DNA of 64,000 nucleotides. Source: Pseudomonas sp. R4-35-07. GTDB taxonomy: Bacteria; Pseudomonadota; Gammaproteobacteria; Pseudomonadales; Pseudomonadaceae. Of this stretch, positions 1-9,122 are shown piece by piece; the stretch's first letter is position 1; every line of letters starts with the position of its first letter. The notes beneath the pieces are model-generated. The model saw nothing but the letters and a program-made list of their open reading frames with translations, had not been told where the DNA came from and searched no databases. Made by a program: the position numbers and the translations under genes. The stretch covers positions 5,642,001 to 5,706,000 of the forward strand of contig NZ_CP027732.1 of NCBI RefSeq assembly GCF_003852235.1, given 5' to 3'.

Positions 1-7
1 GCTTCAT
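1..7 (-). CDS. glnK: First codons of a probable PII protein GlnK (partial, runs off left edge)
   Basis: Only an ATG and the next codon (Met-Lys) lie inside the window on the minus strand, preceded by a strong purine-rich ribosome site (GGGAGAGAG, 7 bases before the ATG). Pseudomonas GlnK begins Met-Lys-Leu, and glnK-amtB commonly lies next to ubiK in this genus. The 400 bases between this start and ubiK hold candidate nitrogen-control sites. The identification rests on context; nothing of the protein itself can be read here. Confidence 0.4.
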
Positions 8-62
8 GAAAACTCTCTCCCGAATTGGTGGACTTGCCCCAGGAAAACAAACCCGTCTCAAG

Positions 63-199
63 TCTAAGCGCAGTGCCTGGCTTTGTAACGCATCGTCGCC
101 TCGGCATTTACCGTGGCGACGCCAGCGAACCACTGGTGACGAAACCTGTACCCCTGATCCGTCGGCGCACTGCATTCGTCACAGCGACTGCATCAGTGC
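63..199 (-). promoter_or_regulatory. Candidate sigma-54 promoter with upstream NtrC-like sites for glnK
   Basis: Read on the minus strand, AGGCAC-N5-TTAGA at 78-63 matches the -24 part of the sigma-54 consensus but has a poor -12 element. About 110-140 bases upstream, 184-199 (GCGACTGCATCAGTGC) approximates the NtrC palindrome GCAC-N-GTGC, and 166-180 holds a weaker copy. An alternative sigma-54 match with a better -12 element lies at 233-217 (TGGCA-N8-TGCTT). The arrangement suits a nitrogen-regulated glnK, but each match is imperfect. Confidence 0.3.
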
Positions 200-429
200 A
201 TGGGTCATGATCGTCTAAGCAGAAACCTTGCCAGCTCCGTAAAAATCACTGAAATCAGTCCGTTGCCCACTCATGCCCACCTGCGGGGCGTTCCGGCGGT
301 GGCGATGCGCATCAAAACAGTGCGAGAGCGCCCATCCCGATGCGCGAAAAGCGTGCGCGCCAGGGCCGTGAAAAGACTATAGACGCTGCGTGATACACTG
401 CCGGCCAACTGTTTTCCGGAATATTTCCC

Positions 430-693
430 ATGCTCGCGCCCAAAGACTTCCTCGACGCCCTGAGCGGCCACGCCTCTCGCCTGTTCAGCGGCGACACCCC
501 GCTGCCCCGCAATGAAATCGAAAGCCAGTTCAAGGCATTGCTGCAAAGTGGCTTCAGCAAGCTCGATCTGGTGAGCCGTGAAGAGTTCGACAGCCAGATG
601 GTGGTGCTCGCCCGCACGCGTGCGCGGCTGGAAAGCCTGGAGGCAAAAGTGGCGGAACTGGAAGCGCGGCTGACGCCACCTTCCGCCGAGTAA
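430..693 (+). CDS. ubiK: Ubiquinone biosynthesis accessory factor UbiK
   Basis: An 87-residue protein of the UbiK/YqiC (BMFP) family, which in Escherichia coli helps the aerobic Ubi complex make ubiquinone together with UbiJ and binds lipid. The N-terminal half is amphipathic. The C-terminal third (about residues 55-80) is a heptad coiled coil rich in Leu, Glu and Ala, typical of the family, which forms trimers. The length is normal. The gene stands alone, with the probable glnK promoter region upstream and a REPIN directly downstream. The preceding TATAGAC and GATACACT could serve as a -10 element. Confidence 0.9.
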   Translation: MLAPKDFLDALSGHASRLFSGDTPLPRNEIESQFKALLQSGFSKLDLVSREEFDSQMVVLARTRARLESLEAKVAELEARLTPPSAE

Positions 694-702
694 ACGCGAT
701 AA

Positions 703-793
703 GTGTGGGAGGGGGCTTGCCCCCGATAGCGATTTTTCAGCTGATGAACGCTTTGCTGACACACCGCCATCGGGGGCAAGCCCCCTCCCACAT
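703..793. repeat. REPIN copy 1 (paired inverted REP)
   Basis: Two REP sequences face each other. The left arm GTGGGAGGGGGCTTGCCCCC continues into GATAGC; the right arm is its reverse complement ending in CCCTCCCACAT. The arms are separated by about 40 bases, including CTGACACACCGCCATC, which recurs in the other copies. Each arm can also fold alone (GGGGGC-TT-GCCCCC). It lies between ubiK and yifB and may act as a transcript-end hairpin. Confidence 0.92.
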
Positions 794-905
794 TTGTCCG
801 GTGTCTTGGCCTGATACGTTCTGTAAAACCTCCCCCGCGTTGCTTTTCCCGCCCTCGTCTACCCTTGAATAACCCGCAGGAAGCGGCCCCATTCAAGGAT
901 CGAGC

Positions 906-2402
906 ATGTCCCTCGCCATCGTCCACAGTCGCGCCCAGATCGGCGTTGAAGCCCCCGTCGTCACGGTTGAAGTGCATATGGCTAATGGCTTGCCATCACT
1001 GACGCTGGTGGGCTTGCCTGAGACGGCGGTAAAGGAAAGCAAGGACCGTGTACGCAGCGCCATTCTCAATTCGGCCCTGCAATATCCGCCGCGTCGCATC
1101 ACCCTCAACCTCGCGCCCGCCGACCTGCCCAAGGACGGCGGGCGTTTTGATTTGGCGATTGCCCTGGGGATCCTGGCGGCCAGTATGCAGGTGCCGGCGT
1201 TGATGCTCGATGACGTTGAGTGCCTGGGCGAGTTGGCACTGTCGGGCGAGGTACGCGCGGTGAAAGGCGTTTTGCCGGCCGCACTGGCGGCGCGCAAGGC
1301 CGGGCGCACCTTGATAGTGCCCAGGGCGAATGCTGAGGAAGCGTGCCTGGCATCGGGGTTGAAGGTGATTGCGGTGGACCACTTGCTGCAGGTGGTGGCG
1401 CACCTGAACGGGCATGTACCGATCGAGCCCTACCAGTCCGACGGCTTGCTGTATTTGAACAAACCTTACCCGGACCTCAGTGAAGTACAGGGCCAGTTGG
1501 CTGCCAAGCGTGCCTTGCTGATCGCCGCTGCGGGGGCGCACAACCTGTTATTCAGCGGGCCACCCGGCACCGGCAAGACCTTGCTCGCCAGCCGCCTGCC
1601 GGGTTTGCTGCCGCCACTGAGTGAGCACGAAGCGCTGGAAGTCGCGGCGATTCAATCGGTGGTCAGCCTGGCGCCGCTGAGCCATTGGCCGCAACGGCCG
1701 TTTCGCCAGCCGCATCACTCGGCGTCAGGCCCCGCGCTGGTCGGCGGTGGATCGAAGCCACAACCGGGGGAAATCACCCTGGCCCACCACGGCGTATTGT
1801 TCCTCGACGAGTTGCCGGAGTTCGATCGCAAAGTCCTGGAGGTGCTGCGTGAGCCACTTGAGTCGGGGCATATCGTGATTTCCCGCGCCCGCGATCGGGT
1901 GAGCTTCCCGGCACGCTTCCAATTGGTCGCGGCGATGAACCCCTGCCCTTGCGGCTATCTGGGCGAACCCAGCGGCCGTTGTCGATGCACACCGGAGCAG
2001 ATCCAACGCTATCGCAACAAGCTGTCCGGGCCGTTGCTGGATCGGATCGATTTGCACCTGACCGTGGCGCGGGAGGCCACGGCACTGAGCCCGGCACAAC
2101 AGACCGGTGACAACACTGCGAAAGCTTCCGCAGCAGTGGCCGATGCTCGGGAACGCCAGCACCGACGCCAAGGATGCGCCAACGCCTTCCTCGACCTGCC
2201 GGGGTTGCGCGAGTACTGCAAGCTGGCAAAGGTCGATGAAGGCTGGTTGGAAAGCGCATGCGAGCGACTGACGCTGTCGTTGCGGGCGGCCCACCGGTTA
2301 CTCAAGGTAGCGCGTACCCTGGCGGACCTGGAACAAACAGAGAACATCGCTCGCCACCATCTGCAAGAGGCCTTGCAGTACCGTCCGGCGGCGAGCACGT
2401 GA
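906..2402 (+). CDS. comM: YifB/ComM family Mg-chelatase-like AAA+ ATPase
   Basis: A 498-residue protein with the YifB/ComM layout: an N-terminal ChlI-like domain (residues 1-165), a central AAA+ ATPase with Walker A GPPGTGKT near residue 218 and Walker B LFLDELPEF near 305, a zinc-like Cys cluster (CPCGYLG...GRCRC, about 345-360), and a C-terminal Mg_chelatase_C domain. ComM is a hexameric branch-migration helicase that promotes integration of DNA during natural transformation; YifB-type genes occur widely, including in species not known to be competent. The full length is present. It converges on the chemoreceptor gene with a 33-base gap. Confidence 0.93.
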   Translation: MSLAIVHSRAQIGVEAPVVTVEVHMANGLPSLTLVGLPETAVKESKDRVRSAILNSALQYPPRRITLNLAPADLPKDGGRFDLAIALGILAASMQVPALMLDDVECLGELALSGEVRAVKGVLPAALAARKAGRTLIVPRANAEEACLASGLKVIAVDHLLQVVAHLNGHVPIEPYQSDGLLYLNKPYPDLSEVQGQLAAKRALLIAAAGAHNLLFSGPPGTGKTLLASRLPGLLPPLSEHEALEVAAIQSVVSLAPLSHWPQRPFRQPHHSASGPALVGGGSKPQPGEITLAHHGVLFLDELPEFDRKVLEVLREPLESGHIVISRARDRVSFPARFQLVAAMNPCPCGYLGEPSGRCRCTPEQIQRYRNKLSGPLLDRIDLHLTVAREATALSPAQQTGDNTAKASAAVADARERQHRRQGCANAFLDLPGLREYCKLAKVDEGWLESACERLTLSLRAAHRLLKVARTLADLEQTENIARHHLQEALQYRPAAST

Positions 2403-2435
2403 GCCCTGCGCCCGCGCATTCTGAATGGTGGTGGC

Positions 2436-4412
2436 TTAGCGGAACCGGTCTACTTCATGCCGCAGGCCCGCCGCCAGGGTCTCCAGTTCCTTGGCGGTGA
2501 TCGCCAGGTTCGACACCACCTCACGCTGCTCGCTGTTAGCCAGCGCAATGCTCTGCAGGTTGCTGCTGAGCAAGGTCGCGGTGCTGCTCTGCTCCTGGGT
2601 GGCGGTGGTGATGGCGGCAAACTGCTGGCCGGCCGAGCGGCTCTGCTCGTCGATGCGCGCCAGGGCCGAAGCCACGTCGGCATTGCGCGACAGGCCTTCC
2701 TGCATCAGTACATTGCCGTGTTCCATGGTGCTGATGGCATTCCCGGTTTCCTGCTGGATGCTCTGGATCATGCCGGAAATTTCATCAGTGGCCTGGCGGG
2801 TGCGCGAGGCCAGGTTGCGCACTTCGTCAGCGACCACGGCAAAGCCACGGCCTTGCTCGCCCGCGCGGGCAGCTTCGATGGCGGCATTCAGCGCCAGCAA
2901 ATTGGTCTGTTCCGCGATCGACGTAATCACGCCAACGATGCCGCCGATTTCCTGGGAACGCTGGCCCAAAGTGTTGATCACCGTCGCGGTGCTGTTCAGG
3001 GCGGTGGCGATATGTTCCAGGGACGACGAGGCCTCCTGCATCGAGGCACGCCCGATGCGGGTCTGCTGGGCATTTTCCTGGGCCAGACGCTCGGTGCTGC
3101 CCATGTTGTCAGCGATATTCAGGGAGGTGGCGCTGAACTCTTCCACCGCGCCCGCCATGCTGGTGATCTCGCCGGACTGCTGTTCCATGCCTTCATAGGC
3201 ACCGCCAGACAAACCGGACAACGCCTGGGCACGGCTGTTGACCTCTTCCGCCGCCTTGCGGATGTGCGAAACCATGGTCGACAGCGCTTCGCCCATCTGG
3301 TTGAAGCTGCGCGCCAGCTGGCCGATTTCGTCATGGCTGGAAACATTCAGGCGCGCGCTCAGGTCGCCTGCACCGAGCGCTTCGGCTTGGCGCACCAGGT
3401 CACTCAGGGGCGCGAGCTTGCTGCGCAACAGCCACACGGTGGCGCCCACCGCCAACAGCATGGCCAGCACGCTGCCGATGACCAGGCGCAGGCCGACGTC
3501 CCAGGTCACTGCACGAATCTCAGCCTTCGGCATGCTTGCCACCACCGCCCAGGGGCCGCCCTCGAACGGTACCGAAACGCTGTAGAAATCTTCGTTCTTG
3601 TCGCTCCAGAAGCGCCCTTCACCCGGCTTCTTCGCCAGGTCGAGCATCACCGGAATGGCTTGATCCAAGGCTTGTACACCGGCCGGCGGCACCAGCCAGT
3701 GCTTCTGTTCATCCAGCAACGAGAGAGAGCCGGTCTGGCCGATACGGAAGCGCTTGAGATTGTCGAACTGGGCTTTCTGCTCGTCGGTGTAGTCGAAACC
3801 GATGAACAGCACCGCAATGACTTTTCCGCTGGCGTCACGCACTGGGCTGTACTGGGTCATGTACGAGCGATCGAACAACACTGCCCGACCGATGTAGGTC
3901 TGTCCGCTGAACACACGCTGGTAGGCCGGCCCTTGGCGGTCCAGCACAGTGCCGATGGCGCGGTTGCCATCCTGCTTGGTCAGGGACGTGCTGATGCGGA
4001 CAAAGTCATCGCCGCTGCGCACGAATACCGTGGCCACGCCGCCGGACATGTCCTTGAATTCATCCACTTCGCTGAAGTCGTTGTTCAGCAACTGGCTGCC
4101 CAGGTACAGGCTCGGGGTTTGCACACCGGCCACGGCGACTGGCTGGTCCGCACGCACGCTCAAGCCGGCGCCGAAGCGCTTTTCAAACAGCCCGCTCAAA
4201 CGCTGGGTGCTCTCGCGCAAGGTGCTGTGGAAGGTATTGAGTTGGTCGGCGAGCAGGCGCGCCTCGCTGGCCAGGTGTTCCTCGCGGGTGGCGAGGTTGG
4301 CGGTGTCGAGGGAGCGTAGAGCGAAAACGGTACTGCCGCTGATAACGACAGCAAGAATCACGGCCAATGCGAGGCCTAACTGGGAGGCGATCCGAGCGCG
4401 AGGTTGAGACAT
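2436..4412 (-). CDS. Methyl-accepting chemotaxis protein with periplasmic Cache domain
   Basis: A 658-residue chemoreceptor, start chosen at MSQPRAR because the membrane segment follows at once. Order: TM1 (about 9-31), periplasmic Cache-type sensor (about 35-300), TM2 (305-328), HAMP (330-382), long cytoplasmic coiled coil with the highly conserved MCP hairpin ([20 protein letters not shown]...[13 protein letters not shown], around 530-570). The sensor has the Cache_3-Cache_2 look ([22 protein letters not shown] region). It would control swimming through CheA/CheW. The ligand cannot be told. No pentapeptide CheR tether is visible at the C terminus. Confidence 0.95.
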   Translation of the reverse strand: MSQPRARIASQLGLALAVILAVVISGSTVFALRSLDTANLATREEHLASEARLLADQLNTFHSTLRESTQRLSGLFEKRFGAGLSVRADQPVAVAGVQTPSLYLGSQLLNNDFSEVDEFKDMSGGVATVFVRSGDDFVRISTSLTKQDGNRAIGTVLDRQGPAYQRVFSGQTYIGRAVLFDRSYMTQYSPVRDASGKVIAVLFIGFDYTDEQKAQFDNLKRFRIGQTGSLSLLDEQKHWLVPPAGVQALDQAIPVMLDLAKKPGEGRFWSDKNEDFYSVSVPFEGGPWAVVASMPKAEIRAVTWDVGLRLVIGSVLAMLLAVGATVWLLRSKLAPLSDLVRQAEALGAGDLSARLNVSSHDEIGQLARSFNQMGEALSTMVSHIRKAAEEVNSRAQALSGLSGGAYEGMEQQSGEITSMAGAVEEFSATSLNIADNMGSTERLAQENAQQTRIGRASMQEASSSLEHIATALNSTATVINTLGQRSQEIGGIVGVITSIAEQTNLLALNAAIEAARAGEQGRGFAVVADEVRNLASRTRQATDEISGMIQSIQQETGNAISTMEHGNVLMQEGLSRNADVASALARIDEQSRSAGQQFAAITTATQEQSSTATLLSSNLQSIALANSEQREVVSNLAITAKELETLAAGLRHEVDRFR

Positions 4413-4590
4413 GACAGCTCCTGAGCCGAGGCCAGGATCATCCTGATCTCTTAGCGCTGCTCGGCGAATTATCTGGTGGGAAACGTAAGTGCACGATGGT
4501 TCCAACACTCCTACTTCGGCGGAGTTTTACAATACTTGAGCGATTCACAGGGGTATCGCGCAAACGATTGCAGTACACATGCCAAACCCT

Positions 4591-5511
4591 TCATTCAAGG
4601 CGGGCCACTTCGGGCAAAACCATCGCATGCACCTCGCCCTGGAGAAACTCCGCCAAACGCCGCAGGCGCTCACCACCGGGGCGGGTTTTGGGCCACACCA
4701 GGTAATAGCTTTCCCCGCTGGCGACGGCCGTTGGCCAAGGCAGGCTCACGCGTTTCTGGGCGACGTCCTCTGCCACCATCAGCAAGTCACCCATGGACAC
4801 CCCATAACCCCGCGCGGCGGCGATCATGCCCAACTCCAGCGTATCGAACACCTGCCCACCCTTGAGCGAAACCCGGGACGCCAACCCCATGCGTTCCAAC
4901 CAGTAGCGCCAGTCGCGACGGTCCGGTGTCGGATGCAGCAGTTCGGCCGTTGCCAGCCGCGTCACGTTCCAGGGGCCGTCATCCAAGAGATTGGGCGCGC
5001 CCACCGGAATCAGCATTTCGGCAAACAGGTAACTGGCCTCCCAGTCTGCGGGAAAGTGCCCGTTACTGAGCAATACCGCGCAATCGAACGGCTCCTGGTT
5101 GAAGTCCACTTCATCGATGCTCATCCACGCACTGGTGAGCTGCACCTCATTGCCCGGCTGCAAGGCCCGAAAGCGACTCAACCGCGCCAGCAGCCAGCGC
5201 ATGGTCAAGGTGGACGGCGCTTTCATACGCAAGATGTCATCTTCGGCATTCAGGGTATGGCAGGCGCGCTCCAGGGCGGCGAAACCTTCGCGCACGCCGG
5301 GCAGCAACAAGCGCGCCGCCTCCGTGAGCTGCAGGGTGCGGCCGCTGCGCTGGAAAAGCCGGCAGGCGAAATGCTCTTCGAGCGTACGAATATGCCGGCT
5401 GACCGCACTTTGGGTAATCGACAACTCCTCTGCCGCGCGGGTAAAGGAATGGTGACGAGACGCGGCCTCGAACGCCCGCAGGGCGTAAAGCGGAGGAAGA
5501 CGACGGGACAT
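4591..5511 (-). CDS. LysR-family regulator, GcvA-like
   Basis: A 306-residue LysR-type regulator. The winged helix-turn-helix is at residues 5-65 (ALRAFEAASRHHSFTRAAEEL, then TQSAVSRHIRTLEEH), followed by a linker helix and a substrate-binding co-inducer domain from about 90. The opening PPLYALRAFEAA and the helix-turn-helix sequence place it in the GcvA/AmpR-like branch. It is transcribed away from the MATE pump gene across a 151-base shared promoter region that holds an inverted repeat, so it probably controls that pump and itself. The effector is unknown. Confidence 0.9.
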   Translation of the reverse strand: MSRRLPPLYALRAFEAASRHHSFTRAAEELSITQSAVSRHIRTLEEHFACRLFQRSGRTLQLTEAARLLLPGVREGFAALERACHTLNAEDDILRMKAPSTLTMRWLLARLSRFRALQPGNEVQLTSAWMSIDEVDFNQEPFDCAVLLSNGHFPADWEASYLFAEMLIPVGAPNLLDDGPWNVTRLATAELLHPTPDRRDWRYWLERMGLASRVSLKGGQVFDTLELGMIAAARGYGVSMGDLLMVAEDVAQKRVSLPWPTAVASGESYYLVWPKTRPGGERLRRLAEFLQGEVHAMVLPEVARLE

Positions 5512-5560
5512 TCTGAAAGCTCCGACAGCGCAATCCGCAAACCCTACCAGAATAGTTCAG

Positions 5561-5579
5561 GCATGAGTTTTAATCATGC
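5561..5579. promoter_or_regulatory. Inverted repeat, candidate LysR operator
   Basis: GCATGA-N7-TCATGC lies between the divergent LysR regulator and the MATE gene. LysR proteins usually bind short inverted repeats of the T-N11-A type in such shared regions. Binding is inferred. Confidence 0.4.
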
Positions 5580-5662
5580 AGACGATCGCTTTTATCCTTT
5601 TGTGCAATGCGCTCAAAGCGCCGAGAATCAGCCCTCTCCACCCCCCTGACCTGTCGAGTGTG

Positions 5663-7066
5663 ATGATCATGCAGCATCCTGTACGCACCGAACTCTGGGC
5701 CATTCTGCGGCTGTCGGGGCCGTTGATTGCCTCACAGTTGGCGCACATGCTGATGGTGCTGACCGACACCCTGATGATGGCCCGCCTGAGCCCCGAAGCC
5801 CTGGCCGGCGGCGGCCTGGGCGCGGCGAGCTATTCGTTTGTGGCGATTTTCTGCATCGGTGTAATTGCGGCGGTGGGCACCCTGGTGGCGATCCGTCACG
5901 GCGCGGGCGACATCGACGGTGCCACCCGGCTGACCCAGTCCGGGCTGTGGCTGGCGTGGTTGATGGCCCTGGCGGCGGCGCTGCTGCTGTGGAACCTGAA
6001 GCCAGTGCTGCTGCTGTTCGGCCAGACCGAAACCAACGTGCAGGCCGCCGGGCAGTTCCTGACCCTCCTGCCATTCGCCCTGCCCGGCTATCTGAGCTTC
6101 ATGGCGTTGCGCGGTTTCACCAGCGCTATCGGCAAAGCCACGCCAGTGGTGGTGATCAGCCTGTGCGGCACGGTGGTCAATTACCTGCTCAACCATGCGC
6201 TGATCGAAGGCATGTTCGGCCTGCCGAAGCTCGGGCTGATGGGCATTGGCCTGGTAACGGCCATCGTCGCCAATGGCATGGCGTTGGCGCTGATGTGGTA
6301 CATCCGCAGCAACCGGACCTACGCCGCCTACCCCCTGACTACCGGCCTGCTGCGCCTCAATACTCACTATCTGCGCGAGCTGTGGCGCCTGGGCCTGCCG
6401 ATCGGCGGCACCTATGCAGTGGAAGTCGGGCTGTTCGCGTTTGCGGCGCTGTGCATGGGCACCATGGGCAGTACGCAGTTGGCGGCGCACCAGATTGCCC
6501 TGCAGATCGTCTCGGTGGCGTTCATGGTCCCGGCGGGGATGTCCTACGCGGTGACCATGCGTATCGGCCAGCACTATGGCGCCGGGCGGTTGTTGAGCGC
6601 GCGCCTAGCCGGGCGGGTCGGCATAGGGTTCGGCGCCATGGTCATGCTGGGGTTTGCCGTGGTGTTCTGGCTGTTTTCCGATCCGCTGATCGGGCTGTTC
6701 CTCGACCATGACGACCCGGCCTTTCACGAGGTGATCGTGCTCGCCGTCAGCCTGCTGGCCGTCGCGGCCTGGTTCGAGCTGTTCGACGGTGTGCAGACCA
6801 TTGCCATGGGCTGCATCCGTGGCCTCAAGGACGCCAAGACCACCTTCCTGGTGGGGCTCGGTTGCTACTGGCTGATCGGCGCGCCATCGGCCTGGTTGAT
6901 GGCGTTCACGTTAGGCTGGGGGCCGACCGGCGTGTGGTGGGGCCTGGCGCTGGGCCTTGCCTGCGCGGCGGTGAGCCTGACGTGGGCGTTTGAGGCGAAG
7001 ATGAAACGGATGATTCGACAGGAGCCGGAAATACAAACTGGTTTCCAGACCGCACAGACGCACTAA
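5663..7066 (+). CDS. MATE-family multidrug/sodium antiporter, NorM-like
   Basis: A 467-residue membrane protein with about 12 hydrophobic segments and the pseudo-repeat of two six-helix halves typical of MATE exporters (the first half ends near residue 220, after the YLLNHALIEGMFGLPKLGLMG loop characteristic of NorM). It would export cationic drugs or toxic metabolites in exchange for Na+ or H+. I place the start at MIMQHP (or MQHP six bases on), since the upstream residues are not hydrophobic in MATE fashion. A divergent LysR gene is the probable regulator. Substrates cannot be inferred. Confidence 0.92.
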   Translation: MIMQHPVRTELWAILRLSGPLIASQLAHMLMVLTDTLMMARLSPEALAGGGLGAASYSFVAIFCIGVIAAVGTLVAIRHGAGDIDGATRLTQSGLWLAWLMALAAALLLWNLKPVLLLFGQTETNVQAAGQFLTLLPFALPGYLSFMALRGFTSAIGKATPVVVISLCGTVVNYLLNHALIEGMFGLPKLGLMGIGLVTAIVANGMALALMWYIRSNRTYAAYPLTTGLLRLNTHYLRELWRLGLPIGGTYAVEVGLFAFAALCMGTMGSTQLAAHQIALQIVSVAFMVPAGMSYAVTMRIGQHYGAGRLLSARLAGRVGIGFGAMVMLGFAVVFWLFSDPLIGLFLDHDDPAFHEVIVLAVSLLAVAAWFELFDGVQTIAMGCIRGLKDAKTTFLVGLGCYWLIGAPSAWLMAFTLGWGPTGVWWGLALGLACAAVSLTWAFEAKMKRMIRQEPEIQTGFQTAQTH

Positions 7067-7083
7067 GGTCCTACTCGATTAGA

Positions 7084-7176
7084 AATGTGGGAGGGGGCTT
7101 GCCCCCGATAGCAGTGGGTCAGCCAACACATTTGTTGCCTGATACACCTCATCGGGAGCAAGCCCCCTCCCACATT
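7084..7176. repeat. REPIN copy 2
   Basis: Left arm AATGTGGGAGGGGGC, right arm the reverse complement, with one change (TCGGGAGCAAG in place of TCGGGGGCAAG). It lies between the convergent MATE and GGDEF/EAL genes, where it may end both transcripts. Confidence 0.92.
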
Positions 7177-7192
7177 TTTAGATTGAGTTTAT

Positions 7193-8857
7193 TCAGCCCA
7201 ACAACGCCTGCTGGCCCTTGCCAAACGTCAGGTACTCCACCAGCTCGGCCAATGGCAGCGGTTTACTGATCAAGTAGCCCTGGGCTTGATCGCAACCAAA
7301 CAGCCTCAAAAGCGCAAGTTGCTCAGCGGTCTCCACGCCTTCGGCCACCACTTCCAGGTTGAGGTTGTGGGCCAGGTTGATCATGGCGTGCACCAGTTTG
7401 CGATTCTCTTCGCGCCCTTCCATGCCGCCGACGAAGCTCTTGTCGATCTTCAACAAGGCAATCGGCAGGCTGTTGAGGTGCACGAACGATGAGAAACCGG
7501 TGCCGAAGTCATCCAGGGAAAACCGCACGCCGAGGCGACCGAGGGCGTCCATGGTCTGTTTGACCAGGTCGCTGCGACGCATCACAGCGGTTTCGGTCAA
7601 CTCGAACTCCAGCCATTGCGCTTCCACGCCACGCTCGGCAATCAGCCGACTGAGTGTCGAGAGCAGTTGACTGTCCTGAAACTGGCGAAACGACAGGTTG
7701 ACCGCCATGTGCAACGCCGGCAGGCCACGTTCGCGCAGGTCCTGCATGTCGCGCAGGGCACGGGCAATAACCCAGTAACCCAACGGCACGATCAGGCCAC
7801 TTTGTTCGGCCAGGGGCACGAACTCGCTCGGTGGCAACAGGCCACGCTCGCCGTGGCGCCAACGCACCAGAGCTTCCAGGCCCACAATATGCCCATCGTC
7901 CAGGTCAAGGCGCGGCTGGTAGTGCAGCTCCAGCTCATCGCGGCGCAACGCACGGCGCAATTCGCTTTCCAGGTCGGCCAGGCTGCGCGCGTTGCGGTTG
8001 ATGCGTTCGTTGAAGATATGAAAGGTACAGCCCTGGGTGCTTTTGGCCTGCTGCATGGCGATATGGGCGTGCCACATCAACGGGTCGGCCCCGGCGCGGG
8101 CGCGGGCATGCGCCACACCCAGGCTGCAGCCGATCAGCAGGCTTTCACCGTCCACCCAGTAAGGCTCGGCCATGACTTCGGTGATGCGCTCGGCCATCCA
8201 CTCGGCGCGCTGGGGCGCACGGCGGGTGTCGATCAGCAGCGCGAACTCATCGCTGCCCAGGCGCGCCAATTGGTCACCGGCTTCAAGCTGGCTCTTGAGC
8301 CGCGATACCACCTGCAGGATCAAGCGGTCGCCGGCCTGATGACCGAGGGCATCGTTGGCGTGACGGAAATTGTCCAGGTCCAGGTGACCGAGGGCCAGGC
8401 CGCGACCTTCGTTATCCGCCAGCCGCGCCGCCAGCAAGGTCTGGAAACCCTGGCGGTTGGCGATACCGGTGAGCGGGTCCTGTTCGGCCAGGCGCTGCAA
8501 CGTGTTCTCCAGTACGCCACGCTCGCGCACATGGCGCAGGCAGCGGCGCAAGGTATCGGCGTCCAGCACGGAATGGACCAGCCAATCGCTGACACCGAGC
8601 GGCGAAACCAGCGGTTCCTGTTCCAGCAACAATACACACGGCAAGCTGCACCGGCCCGGGCCGGGTTGCAGAGGGGGCGTGGTCAAGAGCACCGCACCGT
8701 GGTCGTCGTCGAACAGACGACTCACCGAGTCCCAGTTGGGCGCGCTGATCAGCACAGCCCCGTCGCCCATCGGCGCCAGGCACTCGCGCAACAACGCTGC
8801 CCACTCAGGCTCATCGGCCAGCAGCAGCAAACGCAAGGGTTCGACAGGCGTAGACAA
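7193..8857 (-). CDS. c-di-GMP phosphodiesterase with degenerate GGDEF and intact EAL domain (ProE-like)
   Basis: A 554-residue protein: a receiver-like N-terminal domain (about 1-115) without a clear phospho-Asp, a GGDEF domain (about 125-290) and an EAL domain (about 300-550). The GGDEF signature is GSDEF (201-205) and the inhibitory RxxD site is lost, so cyclase activity is doubtful. The EAL domain keeps EALVRW (328-333), the DDFGTG metal loop and EGVET, so c-di-GMP hydrolysis is expected. The position beside rep matches P. aeruginosa PA5295 (ProE), a phosphodiesterase linked to exopolysaccharide and pyoverdine control. The equivalence is inferred from order and domains. Confidence 0.9.
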   Translation of the reverse strand: MSTPVEPLRLLLLADEPEWAALLRECLAPMGDGAVLISAPNWDSVSRLFDDDHGAVLLTTPPLQPGPGRCSLPCVLLLEQEPLVSPLGVSDWLVHSVLDADTLRRCLRHVRERGVLENTLQRLAEQDPLTGIANRQGFQTLLAARLADNEGRGLALGHLDLDNFRHANDALGHQAGDRLILQVVSRLKSQLEAGDQLARLGSDEFALLIDTRRAPQRAEWMAERITEVMAEPYWVDGESLLIGCSLGVAHARARAGADPLMWHAHIAMQQAKSTQGCTFHIFNERINRNARSLADLESELRRALRRDELELHYQPRLDLDDGHIVGLEALVRWRHGERGLLPPSEFVPLAEQSGLIVPLGYWVIARALRDMQDLRERGLPALHMAVNLSFRQFQDSQLLSTLSRLIAERGVEAQWLEFELTETAVMRRSDLVKQTMDALGRLGVRFSLDDFGTGFSSFVHLNSLPIALLKIDKSFVGGMEGREENRKLVHAMINLAHNLNLEVVAEGVETAEQLALLRLFGCDQAQGYLISKPLPLAELVEYLTFGKGQQALLG

Positions 8858-9122
8858 GCTAGCTCCCTAGACTCTGCAAGAATTCGTTGGCGGTGGCATT
8901 ATGACGTGCGGTCTGACAATGACCAATGCCTGACAAATGATAGGTGCTATCAAACACGCAGACTGTGAAAAATAGTCGCAATACCCCGCACATCCTGCGG
9001 CAAAGTAGCAAAACCGGCAAATTTAGATCGAGTGGTACGTCACACCGTCGATCCAGGGCAGCAGAAACTTGCCAGCCTGTTAAAATGCCCGCCCTTTTGA
9101 ACGACGACTCCCCGAACTCTGT

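Noticed and set aside
703..793. Paired inverted repeats considered as a CRISPR array
   Set aside because: Units are inverted pairs at scattered intergenic sites, not direct repeats with regular unique spacers; no cas genes.
2457..4319. 620-codon open frame on the plus strand across the chemoreceptor gene
   Set aside because: Antisense shadow: GC-rich codon use leaves the opposite frame open. Its translation is rich in Gln, His, Arg and Gly with no domain, and the minus-strand protein is a clear MCP.
8939..8951. GATAG-GTG-CTATC dyad upstream of the GGDEF/EAL gene
   Set aside because: Too short to support an operator without conservation data.
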